DNA of 64,000 nt, taken from positions 1-64,000 of the forward strand of contig NZ_JBEXUX010000001.1 of the NCBI RefSeq assembly GCF_040629175.1, given 5' to 3'. Source of the DNA: Embleya sp040629175. GTDB lineage: Bacteria > Actinomycetota > Actinomycetes > Streptomycetales > Streptomycetaceae. The first letter of the stretch is position 1. Every line of letters starts with the position of its first letter. Made by a program: the position numbers and the translations under genes. This document shows, piece after piece, positions 51,963 through 60,872 of this stretch. The notes under the pieces were generated by a model. That model searched no databases and was not told the origin of the DNA. It was given only the letters and a program-made list of their open reading frames with translations.

Positions 51963-53093
51963 GTGGCCGCGCCGACGAGCAGTGGAAACCGGGTGGGCAG
52001 GACCGGGAGGCGCGCGGCATTGGCGCGCTCCGGGCGCCGGGTCGTGTCCTGGCTGCGGCATCACGTGCTGCCCTCGGACGGGTTCGCCCTGGCCGGACTG
52101 CTGGCCTCGGTCACCGCGTGCGGCCTGTTGTCGGACGTGAACGCGTCGTGGTTTCCCGCGACGATGGCGGTGGTGCCCATCCTGATCGGCGGGCTGGTGC
52201 TGCGGATGCCCAGCCTGTTGCTCCTGTACGCGGCCACCGCGGGTGTGCTGATCGCCCAGCACCAGGTGCACGACCCCGCGGAGGTCACCGGCGGCACCGT
52301 CCTGGTGGTCGGCGCGATCGCGGGCATCGTGCTGCTGATGGCGCGGATGCGGACCCGCCTGGGGGTGCAGTGGACGCGCGGCGAGTCGATGTTGTTCGAC
52401 CTGCGCGACCGGTTGCGGGCCCAGGGCGAGATGCCGGTGTTGCCGCCGCAGTGGCATACCGAGGTGGTGTTGCGGCCGGCCGGTGGGCAATCGTTCTCCG
52501 GTGACTTCCTGGTCGCCTCCCGGGGGGCCGGCGGCGGGCGGGTGCTGGAGGTGGTGCTTGTCGACGTCTCCGGCAAGGGGCTGGCCGCGGGCTCGCGCGC
52601 GCTGATGCTCTCCGGCGCGTTCGGCGGGCTGCTCGGCTCGTTGCCCCCACGCGACTTCCTGCCGGCGGCGAACGACTACCTGCTGCGCCAGGAGTGGGCG
52701 GAGGGCTTCGCGACGGCGGTGCACGTCGTGCTCGACCTGGAGTCGGGCGACTACGAGTTGATCTCGGCGGGCCACCCGCCGGGCGTGCACTGGATCGCCG
52801 GTTCCGGCCGGTGGCAGGTGATCGAGGCGGTCGGCCCGCTCCTGGGGGTGATCGAGGACGCCGGCTTCGAGGGCGTCAAGGGCCGGCTGGGCCGAGGGGA
52901 CGCGCTCCTGTTGTTCACCGACGGCATGGTGGAGCTGCCGGGCGAGGACATCGCCACCGGCATCGACCGCTTCCTCGGTGAGGCCGAGCGCATGGTCCGG
53001 GACGACTTCCGCGACGCGGCGCGGCGGATCGTGGCGGCGGCCGGCCGCAATGTGAGCGACGACCGCGCGGTGGTGTTGTTGCGCCGGCGCTGA
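51963..53093 (+). CDS. membrane-anchored SpoIIE-type serine phosphatase
   Basis: A 376-residue PP2C-like phosphatase. Residues 40-130 hold four hydrophobic segments (FALAGLLASVTACGLL, FPATMAVVPILIGGLVL, LLLLYAATAGVLIA, TVLVVGAIAGIVLLMA). The phosphatase domain follows from about 165: FSGDFLVAS and VVLVDVSGKGLAAG hold the metal-binding Asp residues, then LISAGHPPG, LLLFTDGMVE and SDDRAVVLL. Streptomyces has many such proteins; they dephosphorylate anti-anti-sigma factors. The GTG start at 51963 is followed by a basic lead. Confidence 0.88.
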   Translation: MAAPTSSGNRVGRTGRRAALARSGRRVVSWLRHHVLPSDGFALAGLLASVTACGLLSDVNASWFPATMAVVPILIGGLVLRMPSLLLLYAATAGVLIAQHQVHDPAEVTGGTVLVVGAIAGIVLLMARMRTRLGVQWTRGESMLFDLRDRLRAQGEMPVLPPQWHTEVVLRPAGGQSFSGDFLVASRGAGGGRVLEVVLVDVSGKGLAAGSRALMLSGAFGGLLGSLPPRDFLPAANDYLLRQEWAEGFATAVHVVLDLESGDYELISAGHPPGVHWIAGSGRWQVIEAVGPLLGVIEDAGFEGVKGRLGRGDALLLFTDGMVELPGEDIATGIDRFLGEAERMVRDDFRDAARRIVAAAGRNVSDDRAVVLLRRR

Positions 53094-53112
53094 GCGGCCC
53101 CGGCGGGCCGGC

Positions 53113-53961
53113 TCAACCGGAGCGGGGTTCGAGGGTCGTCGGTCGTACCGCCAGGGCGGCCAACTCGGTCGGCGTCCGGGGCAGCACGCCCGCCGGCGCC
53201 AGGCCGTGTGCGGCCAGCACGGCGGCGGCCGCGTGTGCCCAGGTCGGCCGCAGACTCGCCGCGGCCAGCAACGCGGTGTCCGCGAGCAGCACCGGGGCCG
53301 GCCCGGTGTGCAGCCGCCCGTCGGCGAGCACGGCCGCGTCGTCGGCCCAGCGCAGCGCGAGGTCCACATCGTGGGTGGCCATCACCACCGTCGTCCCGGC
53401 CGCGCGCAACTCGGCGAGGGTGTCCAGGAGCGCCTCCTGCCCGGCCGGGTCCAGGCCCGCGGTCGGCTCGTCCAACACCAGCACCTCGGGCCGCATCGCG
53501 ATCGCCCCGGCGATGGCGGCCCGCTTGCGCTGGCCGAAGGACAGCAGGTGCACCGGCCGTTCGGCCAGCGCGGTGATCCCGAGCGCGGCCAGCGCCTCGG
53601 CCACCCGCGAGCGCACCTCGGCCGGGTCCAGCCCCAGGTTGAGCGGCCCGAACGAGACGTCCTGGGCCACCGACGCGGAGAACAACTGGTCGTCGGGATC
53701 CTGGACGACCAACTGCACGACGCGGCGCAGCGCGGTGAGCCCCTTGCGGTCGTGCCGAATCGGCACCCCGTGCAGCTCGACCCGCCCCGAGTCCGGCACC
53801 AGACCGCCGGTCAACAGCCGCAGCAGCGTGGTCTTCCCGCTGCCGTTCGGCCCGAGCAGGGCCAGCGCCCGCCCGGCCGAAACGGTCAGGGACAGGTCGC
53901 TCAACACCGGCGGCCCGTCCTGGTAGGCATAGCCGATCTCTCGTACACGCAACGGAATCAC
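53113..53961 (-). CDS. cbiO: cobalt ECF transporter ATPase
   Basis: A 282-residue ABC ATPase with Walker A GPNGSGKTT, Q-loop VVQDPDDQLFSASVAQDVSFGPLNLGL (the ECF-specific Q-loop form), signature LLSFGQRKRAAIAGA, Walker B VLVLDEPTAGLD and switch His ATHDVDLA. It energises cobalt uptake with CbiMNQ. GTG 53961 overlaps the cbiQ stop by four bases. Last gene of the riboswitch-controlled cbiMNQO operon. Confidence 0.92.
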   Translation of the reverse strand: MIPLRVREIGYAYQDGPPVLSDLSLTVSAGRALALLGPNGSGKTTLLRLLTGGLVPDSGRVELHGVPIRHDRKGLTALRRVVQLVVQDPDDQLFSASVAQDVSFGPLNLGLDPAEVRSRVAEALAALGITALAERPVHLLSFGQRKRAAIAGAIAMRPEVLVLDEPTAGLDPAGQEALLDTLAELRAAGTTVVMATHDVDLALRWADDAAVLADGRLHTGPAPVLLADTALLAAASLRPTWAHAAAAVLAAHGLAPAGVLPRTPTELAALAVRPTTLEPRSG

Positions 53962-54701
53962 GGCACCACCGATACCAGGAGAAGGGTGGCGGCGACGACC
54001 GCCGCCACCAGGGTCAGGGAGCCCGCCACGAAGGCGCGCGAGATCGGTACCTCGTCCACCAGCACCCGCAGCCGCCCGTCGTAGCCGCGCCCGGCCAGGC
54101 CCGCCTCCAGCCGCTGGGCGCGGGCGAACGCGTGCACGAACACCGCCGAGCCGAGCCCGGCCACCGACCGCCAGCGGGCCCGCCGGGTGCGGTGGCCCAG
54201 CCGGCCGGCCTGCGCCTGGTTGATCCGCGCGGTCGTGTCGTAGAGCAGGAACAACATCCGGTACATCACCGCCGCGACGTCCACCACGGCGGCCGGGACA
54301 CCCACCCGGGTCAGTCTGGGCAACACGTCCGACAGCGGCGTGGTGAACGCGAACAGCAACATCGCCAGACCGGCGGCACCGGAGCGGACCAGCAACTCGG
54401 CCGCGCGCCGCGGCCCGTCCTCGGCCCAGCCGACGCCGTCCGCGCCGATGGTCACGAGCAGCGTCAGGGCGCCGGTCGCGGCGAAGCCCAGCGGTGCCCG
54501 GGCGGCCCGCCACAGTCGCCGGGCGGGCACCTTCGCGAACCCGAACGCGATCACCAGCACGGTCGCGGCGACCAGCACCGCGCCGGGCCACGGCGGCAGC
54601 GCCACCGCGCATCCGAGCAGCCCGAAGGAGAGCACGGCCTTGTCGGCCGGATGGCGGCGGCGCCACGAACTCGCGTGCGCCGCCGCGTCGATCGGCAACA
54701 C
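53958..54701 (-). CDS. cbiQ: cobalt ECF transporter transmembrane T-component
   Basis: A 247-residue membrane protein with about five helices. It carries the coupling helices of ECF T-components: RAQRLEAGLAGRGYDG holds the conserved Ala-Arg-Gly coupling motif region. It opens with DAAAHASSWRRRHPADKAVLSFGLL, typical of CbiQ. GTG 54701 starts four bases after the cbiN stop. It links the substrate part CbiMN to the ATPase. Confidence 0.9.
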   Translation of the reverse strand: MLPIDAAAHASSWRRRHPADKAVLSFGLLGCAVALPPWPGAVLVAATVLVIAFGFAKVPARRLWRAARAPLGFAATGALTLLVTIGADGVGWAEDGPRRAAELLVRSGAAGLAMLLFAFTTPLSDVLPRLTRVGVPAAVVDVAAVMYRMLFLLYDTTARINQAQAGRLGHRTRRARWRSVAGLGSAVFVHAFARAQRLEAGLAGRGYDGRLRVLVDEVPISRAFVAGSLTLVAAVVAATLLLVSVVP

Positions 54702-54705
54702 GGAA

Positions 54706-55074
54706 TCAGCGACCCGGGACCGATACCGGTGCCTCGCCGGTGGTGTCCGCCGGCTCGTCGGGCGTATCCGCCGCCTCCGGCGCGAGTCGGCGCCGGGTGC
54801 GCTTGACGCCGAACATGTAACCGACCACGCCCGCGCCGAGGGCGGCCTGCAACGCGAACAGACCGGACTCGATCTCGCCGGACGGCGGTTCGTACAGCGG
54901 GCTGAACCACGGTTTGTAGTCCGGGTCGTTCTCGGTGATCGCGGTCTCCGCCTGGGAGTCGGCGCCGGTGAACGGCTCGTCCTTGTGGTCGCCCATCCCG
55001 AACACCACGGGCAGCGCCGCGAGCAGCACCACGGCCAGCACGATCAGCAGGTTGATCTTCGTCGAGCGCTTCAC
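54706..55074 (-). CDS. cbiN: cobalt transport protein CbiN-like (PDGLE type)
   Basis: A 122-residue protein with one N-terminal helix, INLLIVLAVVLLAALPVVFG, an extracytoplasmic loop containing FTGADSQAETAITENDPDYKPW (the CbiN signature), a second helix ESGLFALQAALGAGVVGYMFG, and a polar tail. CbiN helps CbiM load cobalt. GTG 55074 overlaps the cbiM stop by four bases. Confidence 0.88.
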   Translation of the reverse strand: MKRSTKINLLIVLAVVLLAALPVVFGMGDHKDEPFTGADSQAETAITENDPDYKPWFSPLYEPPSGEIESGLFALQAALGAGVVGYMFGVKRTRRRLAPEAADTPDEPADTTGEAPVSVPGR

Positions 55075-55784
55075 TTGCTCTTCTCCTCCTCGCGGGCGAC
55101 CCGCGCGTCCGTGAGCACGCCGAGGCGGATGAGGTCGCCGCGACTGGACTGCCGCAGCAGGCGTACGACCAGCACGGTCAGCAGACCCTCGCTGATCGCC
55201 AGCGGGATCTGGGTGAGCGAGAAGATGCCGCCGAACTTGGCCAGGGCACCGGCGAATCCGCTGTCGGGGTCGGGGAAGGCCAGCGCGAGCTGCACGCTGG
55301 TGACGCAGTAGGTGCTCAGGTCGGCGACGAACGCGCCCAGGAACACCGCGACATCCAGCGGCATGGTGCCGCCGCGTCGATCGAGCAGCGAGCGGGCCAG
55401 CCGATAGGCGCCGTAGCCGGCCCACGGGCCGACGATGGCCATCGAGAACACGTTCGCGCCGAGCGTGGTCAGCCCGCCGTGCGCCAGCAACAGCGCCTGG
55501 AAGAGCAGGGTGATCGTGCCCAGCACGGCCACGATCGGTGGTCGAAACAGGATGGCGCCCAGCCCGGTGCCGGTGGGATGCGAGCAACTCCCGGTGACCG
55601 AAGGGATCTTCAGCGCGGACAGGACGAACGAGAAGGCGCCCGAAGCGCCCAGCAGCAGGGTGTTCTCGGGGCGGTCGCGCACCTCGCGGGTGAGCGCGCG
55701 GGCGCCGTGTACGACGAACGGGGTCGACGCGACGCCCCAGGCGACGGCGTGTTCCCAGGGTAGATAGCCCTCGGCGATATGCAT
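55071..55784 (-). CDS. cbiM: cobalt ECF transporter substrate-binding S-component
   Basis: A 237-residue membrane protein. The mature N-terminus MHIAEGYLPWEHAVAWG includes the His residues (with the terminal amine) that coordinate cobalt. KIPSVTGSCSHPTGTGLGAILFRP and ALLLAHGGLTTLGANVFSMAIVGPW are the diagnostic CbiM blocks. First gene of cbiMNQO, downstream of a cobalamin riboswitch. The C-terminal tail is charged and cytoplasmic. Confidence 0.94.
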   Translation of the reverse strand: MHIAEGYLPWEHAVAWGVASTPFVVHGARALTREVRDRPENTLLLGASGAFSFVLSALKIPSVTGSCSHPTGTGLGAILFRPPIVAVLGTITLLFQALLLAHGGLTTLGANVFSMAIVGPWAGYGAYRLARSLLDRRGGTMPLDVAVFLGAFVADLSTYCVTSVQLALAFPDPDSGFAGALAKFGGIFSLTQIPLAISEGLLTVLVVRLLRQSSRGDLIRLGVLTDARVAREEEKSK

Positions 55785-55827
55785 GAGGAAGGGTCCCTCT
55801 CCAACACCTCGTGGACGGACGATCGCC

Positions 55828-56012
55828 GTGGCCGGTCTCCTGGCTGACGGGTCGTACGTTCACGTCTCCGCCTTCCCGGGGCCGCGCAAGCGGTCCCAGT
55901 GGCTTCCCCGAGGCGACGACTCAACGTTTCCGCGGGGATGGAGGAGAACTTCCCGATCACAGTGGCGAGGGCCGCGCCGGCATCGAACCGGCTTCCCGAA
56001 CACCACGGCGAG
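55828..56012 (-). ncRNA. cobalamin riboswitch upstream of cbiMNQO
   Basis: The minus strand has CGGGAAGCCGGTTCGATGCC, then the B12 box region GCCACTGTGATCGGGAAG, GGGAAGCCACTGGGACCGC, and finally GTCAGCCAGGAGACCGGCC. These are the ordered blocks of a cobalamin riboswitch. It lies about 45 bases before the cbiM start, so it probably controls translation or early termination of the cobalt importer in response to coenzyme B12. Boundaries are approximate; the rest of the gap to 56208 shows nothing more. Confidence 0.92.
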
Positions 56013-56208
56013 CCGACACTAGTGGTCGGATGGACATGGCGACAAGGTGGCATTTGCAAACCGTGCGCAAGGCCACAAGAGGGGCGGAGCGGTCGAGCAA
56101 TAGCCGCATTCCGGCACGCCGTCGAGGTGCGGGGACGGGCCGTTCGCGGGCGCGACGGGGGAGGGCGGCGGGTGGCACCGACCCGCGGCCCGACACCGCG
56201 CGGGCCGC

Positions 56209-56754
56209 TCAGTCCAGGCCGGGTCCGCGACCGCGGACCACCAGGGTGCCCGCCACCCGGTCGCCGACCCGCTGGCGCCGCTCGCTGGTGAGCACCGCGG
56301 TCAGCCCGATCGCCCCGAGCGCGAAGGCGTCGACGAGCAACAGCAGCCAACGGGTCCCGAGTTGGCGTCGGCCGGCGCGTCCCCCGGAGACGTCCACGAC
56401 GCGGATGCCGAACACCTGCATGCCCCAGGTGCGCCCGTCGTGCTCGGCGGGTCGCAGCACCCAGTACCAGAACAGGATCGCGACCGCGACCACGACCACG
56501 CCGGCGGTGATCGTCGCGGTCAGCGGACCGCTGCGGATCGAACCGTCGGGGTGCGTGGGCAGCAGGACGAACAGGAACATCGCGGCTCCGGGCAACAGCG
56601 CCGACGCCACCACGTCCACCAGGAACTGGCCGAATCGACGCCACAACACCAACGGATCGAGCCGGCTCTCGACCTCGGGCAGCCACACTCGGGCACCCGA
56701 CCGGGCGGGGCGCGCCGAACGCGCGAAGTGCTGCGGAAGGCTCCGTTCGTACAT
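56209..56754 (-). CDS. RDD family membrane protein
   Basis: A 181-residue protein with three or four membrane helices: FGQFLVDVVASALLPGAAMFLFVLL, ATITAGVVVVAVAILFWYWVL and LLLLVDAFALGAIGLTAVL. The RDD pattern is present as LWRRFGQFLVD (Arg then Asp), GRTWGMQVFGIRVVD and QRVGDRVAGTLVV. These proteins are small membrane proteins of uncertain role, possibly transporters. ATG 56754 was chosen; the frame continues to 56874, but that part reads as leader. Confidence 0.8.
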   Translation of the reverse strand: MYERSLPQHFARSARPARSGARVWLPEVESRLDPLVLWRRFGQFLVDVVASALLPGAAMFLFVLLPTHPDGSIRSGPLTATITAGVVVVAVAILFWYWVLRPAEHDGRTWGMQVFGIRVVDVSGGRAGRRQLGTRWLLLLVDAFALGAIGLTAVLTSERRQRVGDRVAGTLVVRGRGPGLD

Positions 56755-56913
56755 GCCTTTGTACTTTCCGCAACCGGGCGGGTTGACTCCCGCCGCGACC
56801 GGATATCGCCGAGATTGCGCCCGGTCGGCGCACACGGGTGCCGACCGGGCGGCAGCGGGTGATCGAGCGGTCACCGCAAGCGTGGGAACGTCGCGATCCG
56901 GTGACCGCGGCGA

Positions 56914-57768
56914 TCAGAGCGTCATCGGCCCCTGGGCCCCGAACAGGTCCGGCTCGGAGCGGCTGATCACGTCGTAGAGCGGCTTGTAGTTGATCCAGGC
57001 CACCGTGTCGTTGCCCAGTTGCTCGCGGGTCAGCCGCGCGTTCTCCGGTGAGATCGGCTTGAGCTCGCCGGCCGCCCGGGCGAGCAGTTGCACCTGGCAG
57101 GAGCGCTCCATGGTGATGAACCACCACGCCGCGGCGTCGACCGACTGCCCGACCGTGAGCAGGCCGTGATTGCGCAGGATCAGCGCCTTGCGCGGGCCGA
57201 GCGTCTTGGCGATCCGGCGCCCCTCCTCGGCGTCGAGCACGACGCCCGCGTAGTCGTCGAACACCTCGTGGTCCTCGTAGAAGGGACACACGTCCTGGGT
57301 GATCGGTTCGAGCCGGACGCCGAGCGCGGAGATCGCCCGCCCGTGCACGGAGTGGCTGTGCGCCGCCGCGACCACGTCCGGGCGGGCCGCGTGGATCTGC
57401 GAGTGGATCGCGAACGCGGCCTGGTTGACGTGGAATCGGCCCTCGACGACCTGCCCGTCGTGGTTGACCAGGATCAGGTCGTCCACGGTGATGTGCTTGA
57501 ACGACATCCCGAACGGGTTGACCCAGAAGTGGTCGGTGAACTCCGGGTCGCGCGCCGTGATGTGCCCGGCCACGCCCTCCTCGAAGCCGAATCGGCCGAA
57601 CAGCCGCAGGGCCGCGGTCAATCGCTCCTTGCGGTGCCGGCGCTCCCGCTCGACGGTGTCGAACGTGGGCGGCAGCGCGAAGGTCAGGTCCGCGGGCGAC
57701 ACCGGTTGCGGCGGGGCCTGGGCCTGCACGTCCTGGGCCTGCTGGGCATCGGTGTCGGACATGTCCAT
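56914..57768 (-). CDS. class II aldolase/adducin family protein
   Basis: A 284-residue zinc-type aldolase-fold protein. The core has GFEEGVAGHITARDPEF, WVNPFGMSFKHI, AAHSHSVHGRAISALG with the HxH zinc ligands, and ALILRNHGLLTVGQSVDAAAW with the third His. The first 30 residues are a Gln/Ala/Pro lead. Such proteins cleave sugar phosphates or related hydroxy-ketones; bacterial relatives of this length are often annotated only as aldolases. The gene is divergent from the roadblock-like gene. Confidence 0.9.
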   Translation of the reverse strand: MDMSDTDAQQAQDVQAQAPPQPVSPADLTFALPPTFDTVERERRHRKERLTAALRLFGRFGFEEGVAGHITARDPEFTDHFWVNPFGMSFKHITVDDLILVNHDGQVVEGRFHVNQAAFAIHSQIHAARPDVVAAAHSHSVHGRAISALGVRLEPITQDVCPFYEDHEVFDDYAGVVLDAEEGRRIAKTLGPRKALILRNHGLLTVGQSVDAAAWWFITMERSCQVQLLARAAGELKPISPENARLTREQLGNDTVAWINYKPLYDVISRSEPDLFGAQGPMTL

Positions 57769-58395
57769 CTCCTCGGACTCGGCGCGCGCGGGACTTCGGC
57801 CGACGCTACCGGCGAGTCACATCCGGGGACAGCCCTCGGCGGGCGTTCGTTCGTGCGAAGCCGGGGAGTTTAGCGCCCCGTCGTCGTTCGGGTCGGGTTT
57901 CCGGGAATTAAGCGAATATTGCCCGCAGTCCGCTCCGGGCTGCTTCTACGCTGCCGTTCAGCGAGTCCGGGACGTCGAGTTCGAAGCGGTCGAACTCGAA
58001 TTACCGGATCCGCCCCGCGAAATCCGAGCACGCGCGGCAAAATGCGGGCGCGCGGGCAACTCGGGCGGGCATACGGCAACTCGACCGGCGCACACCAGGG
58101 GGAAGGGGCGCGTGACGTGAGCGGTGGCGGCGGGAATTCGACGGAGGTCGTCGGCATCGGCGCCCGGGCGCCCTCGGTGTCCGGCCTCGGGCGCGCCGAT
58201 CCGGCGGTGTCCCGGGCCGGGACGGACCGGTTCCGGGGCGACTCGGGCCGGCGAGGGTCGCTCGCGCCGGGGTCGCCGGCGCGGAGCCCGATGGCGAGGA
58301 GCCGGCCGGAGATGGCACAACCCCCGAGGCGGTCCAGGCCGTCCCGACGCAGATCAGGCGACCCGCCGGTCGGGTCCGACACCGAGCGGGGCGCG
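57769..58395. other. intergenic region, partly ambiguous
   Basis: The first part contains an AT-rich island around 57900-57930 (GAATTAAGCGAATATTG) that may hold promoters. From 58117 a GTG behind GGGGGAAGGGG opens a frame continuous with the roadblock-like gene. It could encode a 93-residue Arg/Gly/Pro-rich extension, but the sequence looks poorly constrained. Confidence 0.35.
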
Positions 58396-58941
58396 GTGAC
58401 CGAGACGAACGTCAGCGAAGCAGTCGAGGTCGACACCCCTGCGGCGGGCGCCGCCGAACCGATCGATTCGGTCCCGGTCGCCGTGCCGACCCCGGGTGAC
58501 GCACCGCCCGAGGACGAGCCCGTCGGAGTCCACCGGAAAGCCGCACCGCCGATCGCCCCGGAGGCAATCATGGCCAATATGGAAACGGCCCTCAAGGAAG
58601 CAATGACGATCGAGGGCGCCGTGGGAGTGGCCCTGGTCGACTACACCAGCGGAATGGCGCTGGGAATTCTCGGCGGCAGCAAGGAACTCGACCTGAACGT
58701 GGCCGCCGCCGGAAACACCGACGTGATGCGCGCCAAGATGCGCACGATGGAGATGTTGCACCTCGGCGATCAGATCGAGGACATCCTGATCACGCTCGGC
58801 AAGCAGTATCACCTGATCCGGCCGCTCTCCGGGCGGGCCGGCAAGGGTCTGTTCCTGTATCTCGTGCTGATGAAGGACCGCGCCAATCTCGCGCTGGCCC
58901 GACACAGCCTCAAGCGGGTCGAGGAGGAGATCGAGGTCTGA
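58396..58941 (+). CDS. roadblock/LC7-like protein
   Basis: A 181-residue protein from GTG 58396 with GAGCGGGG upstream. Residues 1-55 are an acidic Pro/Ala lead (TETNVSEAVEVDTPAAGAAEPIDS). Residues 59-181 are a compact alpha/beta domain of roadblock type: ALKEAMTIEGAVGVALVDYTSGMALG, ELDLNVAAAGNTDVMRAKM, EDILITLGKQYHLIRPLS and LFLYLVLMKDRANLALARH. Streptomyces has similar short proteins that may partner small GTPases, but none is nearby. Alternative starts are GTG 58117 and ATG 58570; the last would give only the conserved domain. Confidence 0.75.
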   Translation: MTETNVSEAVEVDTPAAGAAEPIDSVPVAVPTPGDAPPEDEPVGVHRKAAPPIAPEAIMANMETALKEAMTIEGAVGVALVDYTSGMALGILGGSKELDLNVAAAGNTDVMRAKMRTMEMLHLGDQIEDILITLGKQYHLIRPLSGRAGKGLFLYLVLMKDRANLALARHSLKRVEEEIEV

Positions 58942-59108
58942 GTTCGGGCCCGGCCGACGTGCCCGGGCCCGCCGTCCGGGCGCGCAGGCCCGTCCTCGAT
59001 ACCCCGGCGCCCTCCGCCACCCCCGTGCGGAGGGCGCCGTCGGGGTGTTCGGCGACACGTGTGGACGCTCTGGTCTCCCCGCACCGTCTCGGATATGACG
59101 GTACGTCA

Positions 59109-59138
59109 GATGTAGCGTCGAGTTCGACGTCGTACATC
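59109..59138. promoter_or_regulatory. imperfect palindrome upstream of the epimerase gene
   Basis: GATGTAGCGTCGA and CGACGTCGTACATC face each other with one gap, about 70 bases before the start codon at 59207. GTACGGATCG occurs twice shortly after. It could be a regulator site, but the symmetry is imperfect. Confidence 0.3.
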
Positions 59139-59206
59139 GCGTACGGATCGCAGCCGGATCCCGTACGGATCGTGTGCCCGAGTACCCGAGTCACCCGAGG
59201 AGCCGC

Positions 59207-60121
59207 ATGTTGTCCGGCGAGAAGATCCTGATCACCGGTCCCGCGGGCCAGATCGCCTACCCGCTGACCGAGTACCTGGCCCGGGACAACGAGGTGTGGG
59301 GCATCGCCCGCTTCTCGAATCCCGAGGACCGCAAGCGGGTCGACGCGCTGGGGGTGACCACGCGCGCCGTCGACCTCGGCGCCGGGCGGTTCGACGAACT
59401 GCCCCGGGACTTCACCTATGTGCTGCACCTGGCCACCTTCCAGGGGCCCGGACTCGACTACGACGAGGCGCTGCGGGTCAACGCGGAGGGCACCGGGCTG
59501 CTGCTCCAGCACTGTCGCCGGGCCAAGGCGGCGCTGGTGATGTCCACCGCGTCGGTGCTCAAGCCGCAGCCGGACCCGATGCACGTCTTCCACGAGAGCG
59601 ACCCGCTCGGCGACGCCAACGTCTCGCACGCGCCCACCTACTCGGTCTCCAAGACCGCCGAGGAGGCCGTGTCGCGCTACTGCGCCCGCGCCTTCGACCT
59701 CCCGGTGGTGATCGCCCGGATGAACGCCTCCTACGGCCCGGGCGGCGGCCTGCCGACGATGCACCTGGACGCGGTGCTGGCCGGAAAGCCGATCGTCACC
59801 CGCTGGGATCCGTGCATGTACAGCCCGATCCACCAGGACGACATCAACAGCCAGACGGCGGCCCTGCTGGACGCGGCGTCCACCCCCGCGACGGTGGTCA
59901 ACTGGGGCGGCGACGAGCCGGTGAGCGTGCAGGAGTGGGCGGCGCACATGGCCGACCTGAGCGGGCTGCCGGCCGAGGTGGTGGTCCGCGAACAGCCCGG
60001 CACGCTGCGCGGACAGGTGCAGGACACGACCAGGCGCGCGGCCATCACCGGGCCGTGCGCGGTGGGGTGGCGGGCGGGGCTGGCGGGTGTGTACGCCGCC
60101 CGGCGCGGTGATTCGGCCTGA
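59207..60121 (+). CDS. NAD-dependent epimerase/dehydratase family protein
   Basis: A 304-residue extended SDR. KILITGPAGQIAYPLTEYLA is a variant Rossmann loop (GxxGxxA). The catalytic set is ALVMSTASVL (Ser) and PTYSVSKTAEE (Tyr-x3-Lys). NASYGPGGGLPTMHLDAVLAGKPI forms the substrate region. It most resembles uncharacterised sugar-nucleotide-type epimerases; the substrate is unknown. ATG 59207 follows CGAGGAG. It precedes gpx by about 130 bases on the same strand. Confidence 0.88.
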   Translation: MLSGEKILITGPAGQIAYPLTEYLARDNEVWGIARFSNPEDRKRVDALGVTTRAVDLGAGRFDELPRDFTYVLHLATFQGPGLDYDEALRVNAEGTGLLLQHCRRAKAALVMSTASVLKPQPDPMHVFHESDPLGDANVSHAPTYSVSKTAEEAVSRYCARAFDLPVVIARMNASYGPGGGLPTMHLDAVLAGKPIVTRWDPCMYSPIHQDDINSQTAALLDAASTPATVVNWGGDEPVSVQEWAAHMADLSGLPAEVVVREQPGTLRGQVQDTTRRAAITGPCAVGWRAGLAGVYAARRGDSA

Positions 60122-60250
60122 CCGGGTCGGGCAGCCTACGGCTGTGCTCGATAGCGTCGAGTCTTCAGGTCTTACTCGCGCCGCCGCACAGCGCTCCACG
60201 TCACCGGACCGCGTCGCTGCGAGCGGCACCACGCAGGAAGGACAACGATC

Positions 60251-60742
60251 ATGGGCATCCTCGATACACCCATCGCCACGCTGGCGGGGGAGAGCACGAC
60301 CCTGGGCGGCGTCACCGAGGGCAAGGTCGCACTGGTCGTCAACGTCGCGTCCAAGTGCGGTCTGACCCCGCAGTACACCGGCCTCGAAGAACTGCAGAAG
60401 GAACTGGGCGCCCGCGGCTTCACCGTGGTGGGCGTGCCGTGCAACCAGTTCATGGGCCAGGAGCCGGGCAGCGCCCAGGAGATCCTCGAATTCTGCTCCA
60501 CGACGTATGGCGTGACGTTCCCGCTGACCGAGAAGATCGACGTCAACGGTCCGGACCGGCACCCGCTCTACGACGTGCTCACCGCGGCCTCCGACGCCGA
60601 GGGCGGCTCGGGTGACGTGCAGTGGAACTTCGAGAAGTTCCTGCTCTCCGCCGACGGCGCGATCGTCGGCCGGTTCCGGCCGCAGACCGACCCGCACGAC
60701 CCGAACCTGATCGCGGCGATCGAGAGCGTGCTGCCGAAATAG
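60251..60742 (+). CDS. gpx: glutathione peroxidase family (thioredoxin-type) peroxidase
   Basis: A 163-residue peroxidase. The peroxidatic Cys is C36 in NVASKCGLTPQYTGLEEL, the Gln is in FTVVGVPCNQFMGQEPG, and the Trp-Asn pair is in QWNFEKFLLSADG, giving the full catalytic tetrad. A further Cys in EILEFCSTTYGV could be the resolving residue. As actinomycetes lack glutathione, it probably takes electrons from thioredoxin or mycothiol. ATG 60251 follows an AGGAAGGAC-type site. Confidence 0.92.
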   Translation: MGILDTPIATLAGESTTLGGVTEGKVALVVNVASKCGLTPQYTGLEELQKELGARGFTVVGVPCNQFMGQEPGSAQEILEFCSTTYGVTFPLTEKIDVNGPDRHPLYDVLTAASDAEGGSGDVQWNFEKFLLSADGAIVGRFRPQTDPHDPNLIAAIESVLPK

Positions 60743-60872
60743 GTCGGTGGACGGGTAGAACGCCGGTCGGGTCGTCGGGGGCCCGGCCGGCGTTCGTGGG
60801 TCTGCCGGGGGTGGGCGTCCTTCGTGGGGCCCTTCGCCGGGCTCTTCGCCGGGTCCGGGGCCGGGTCGGGGT

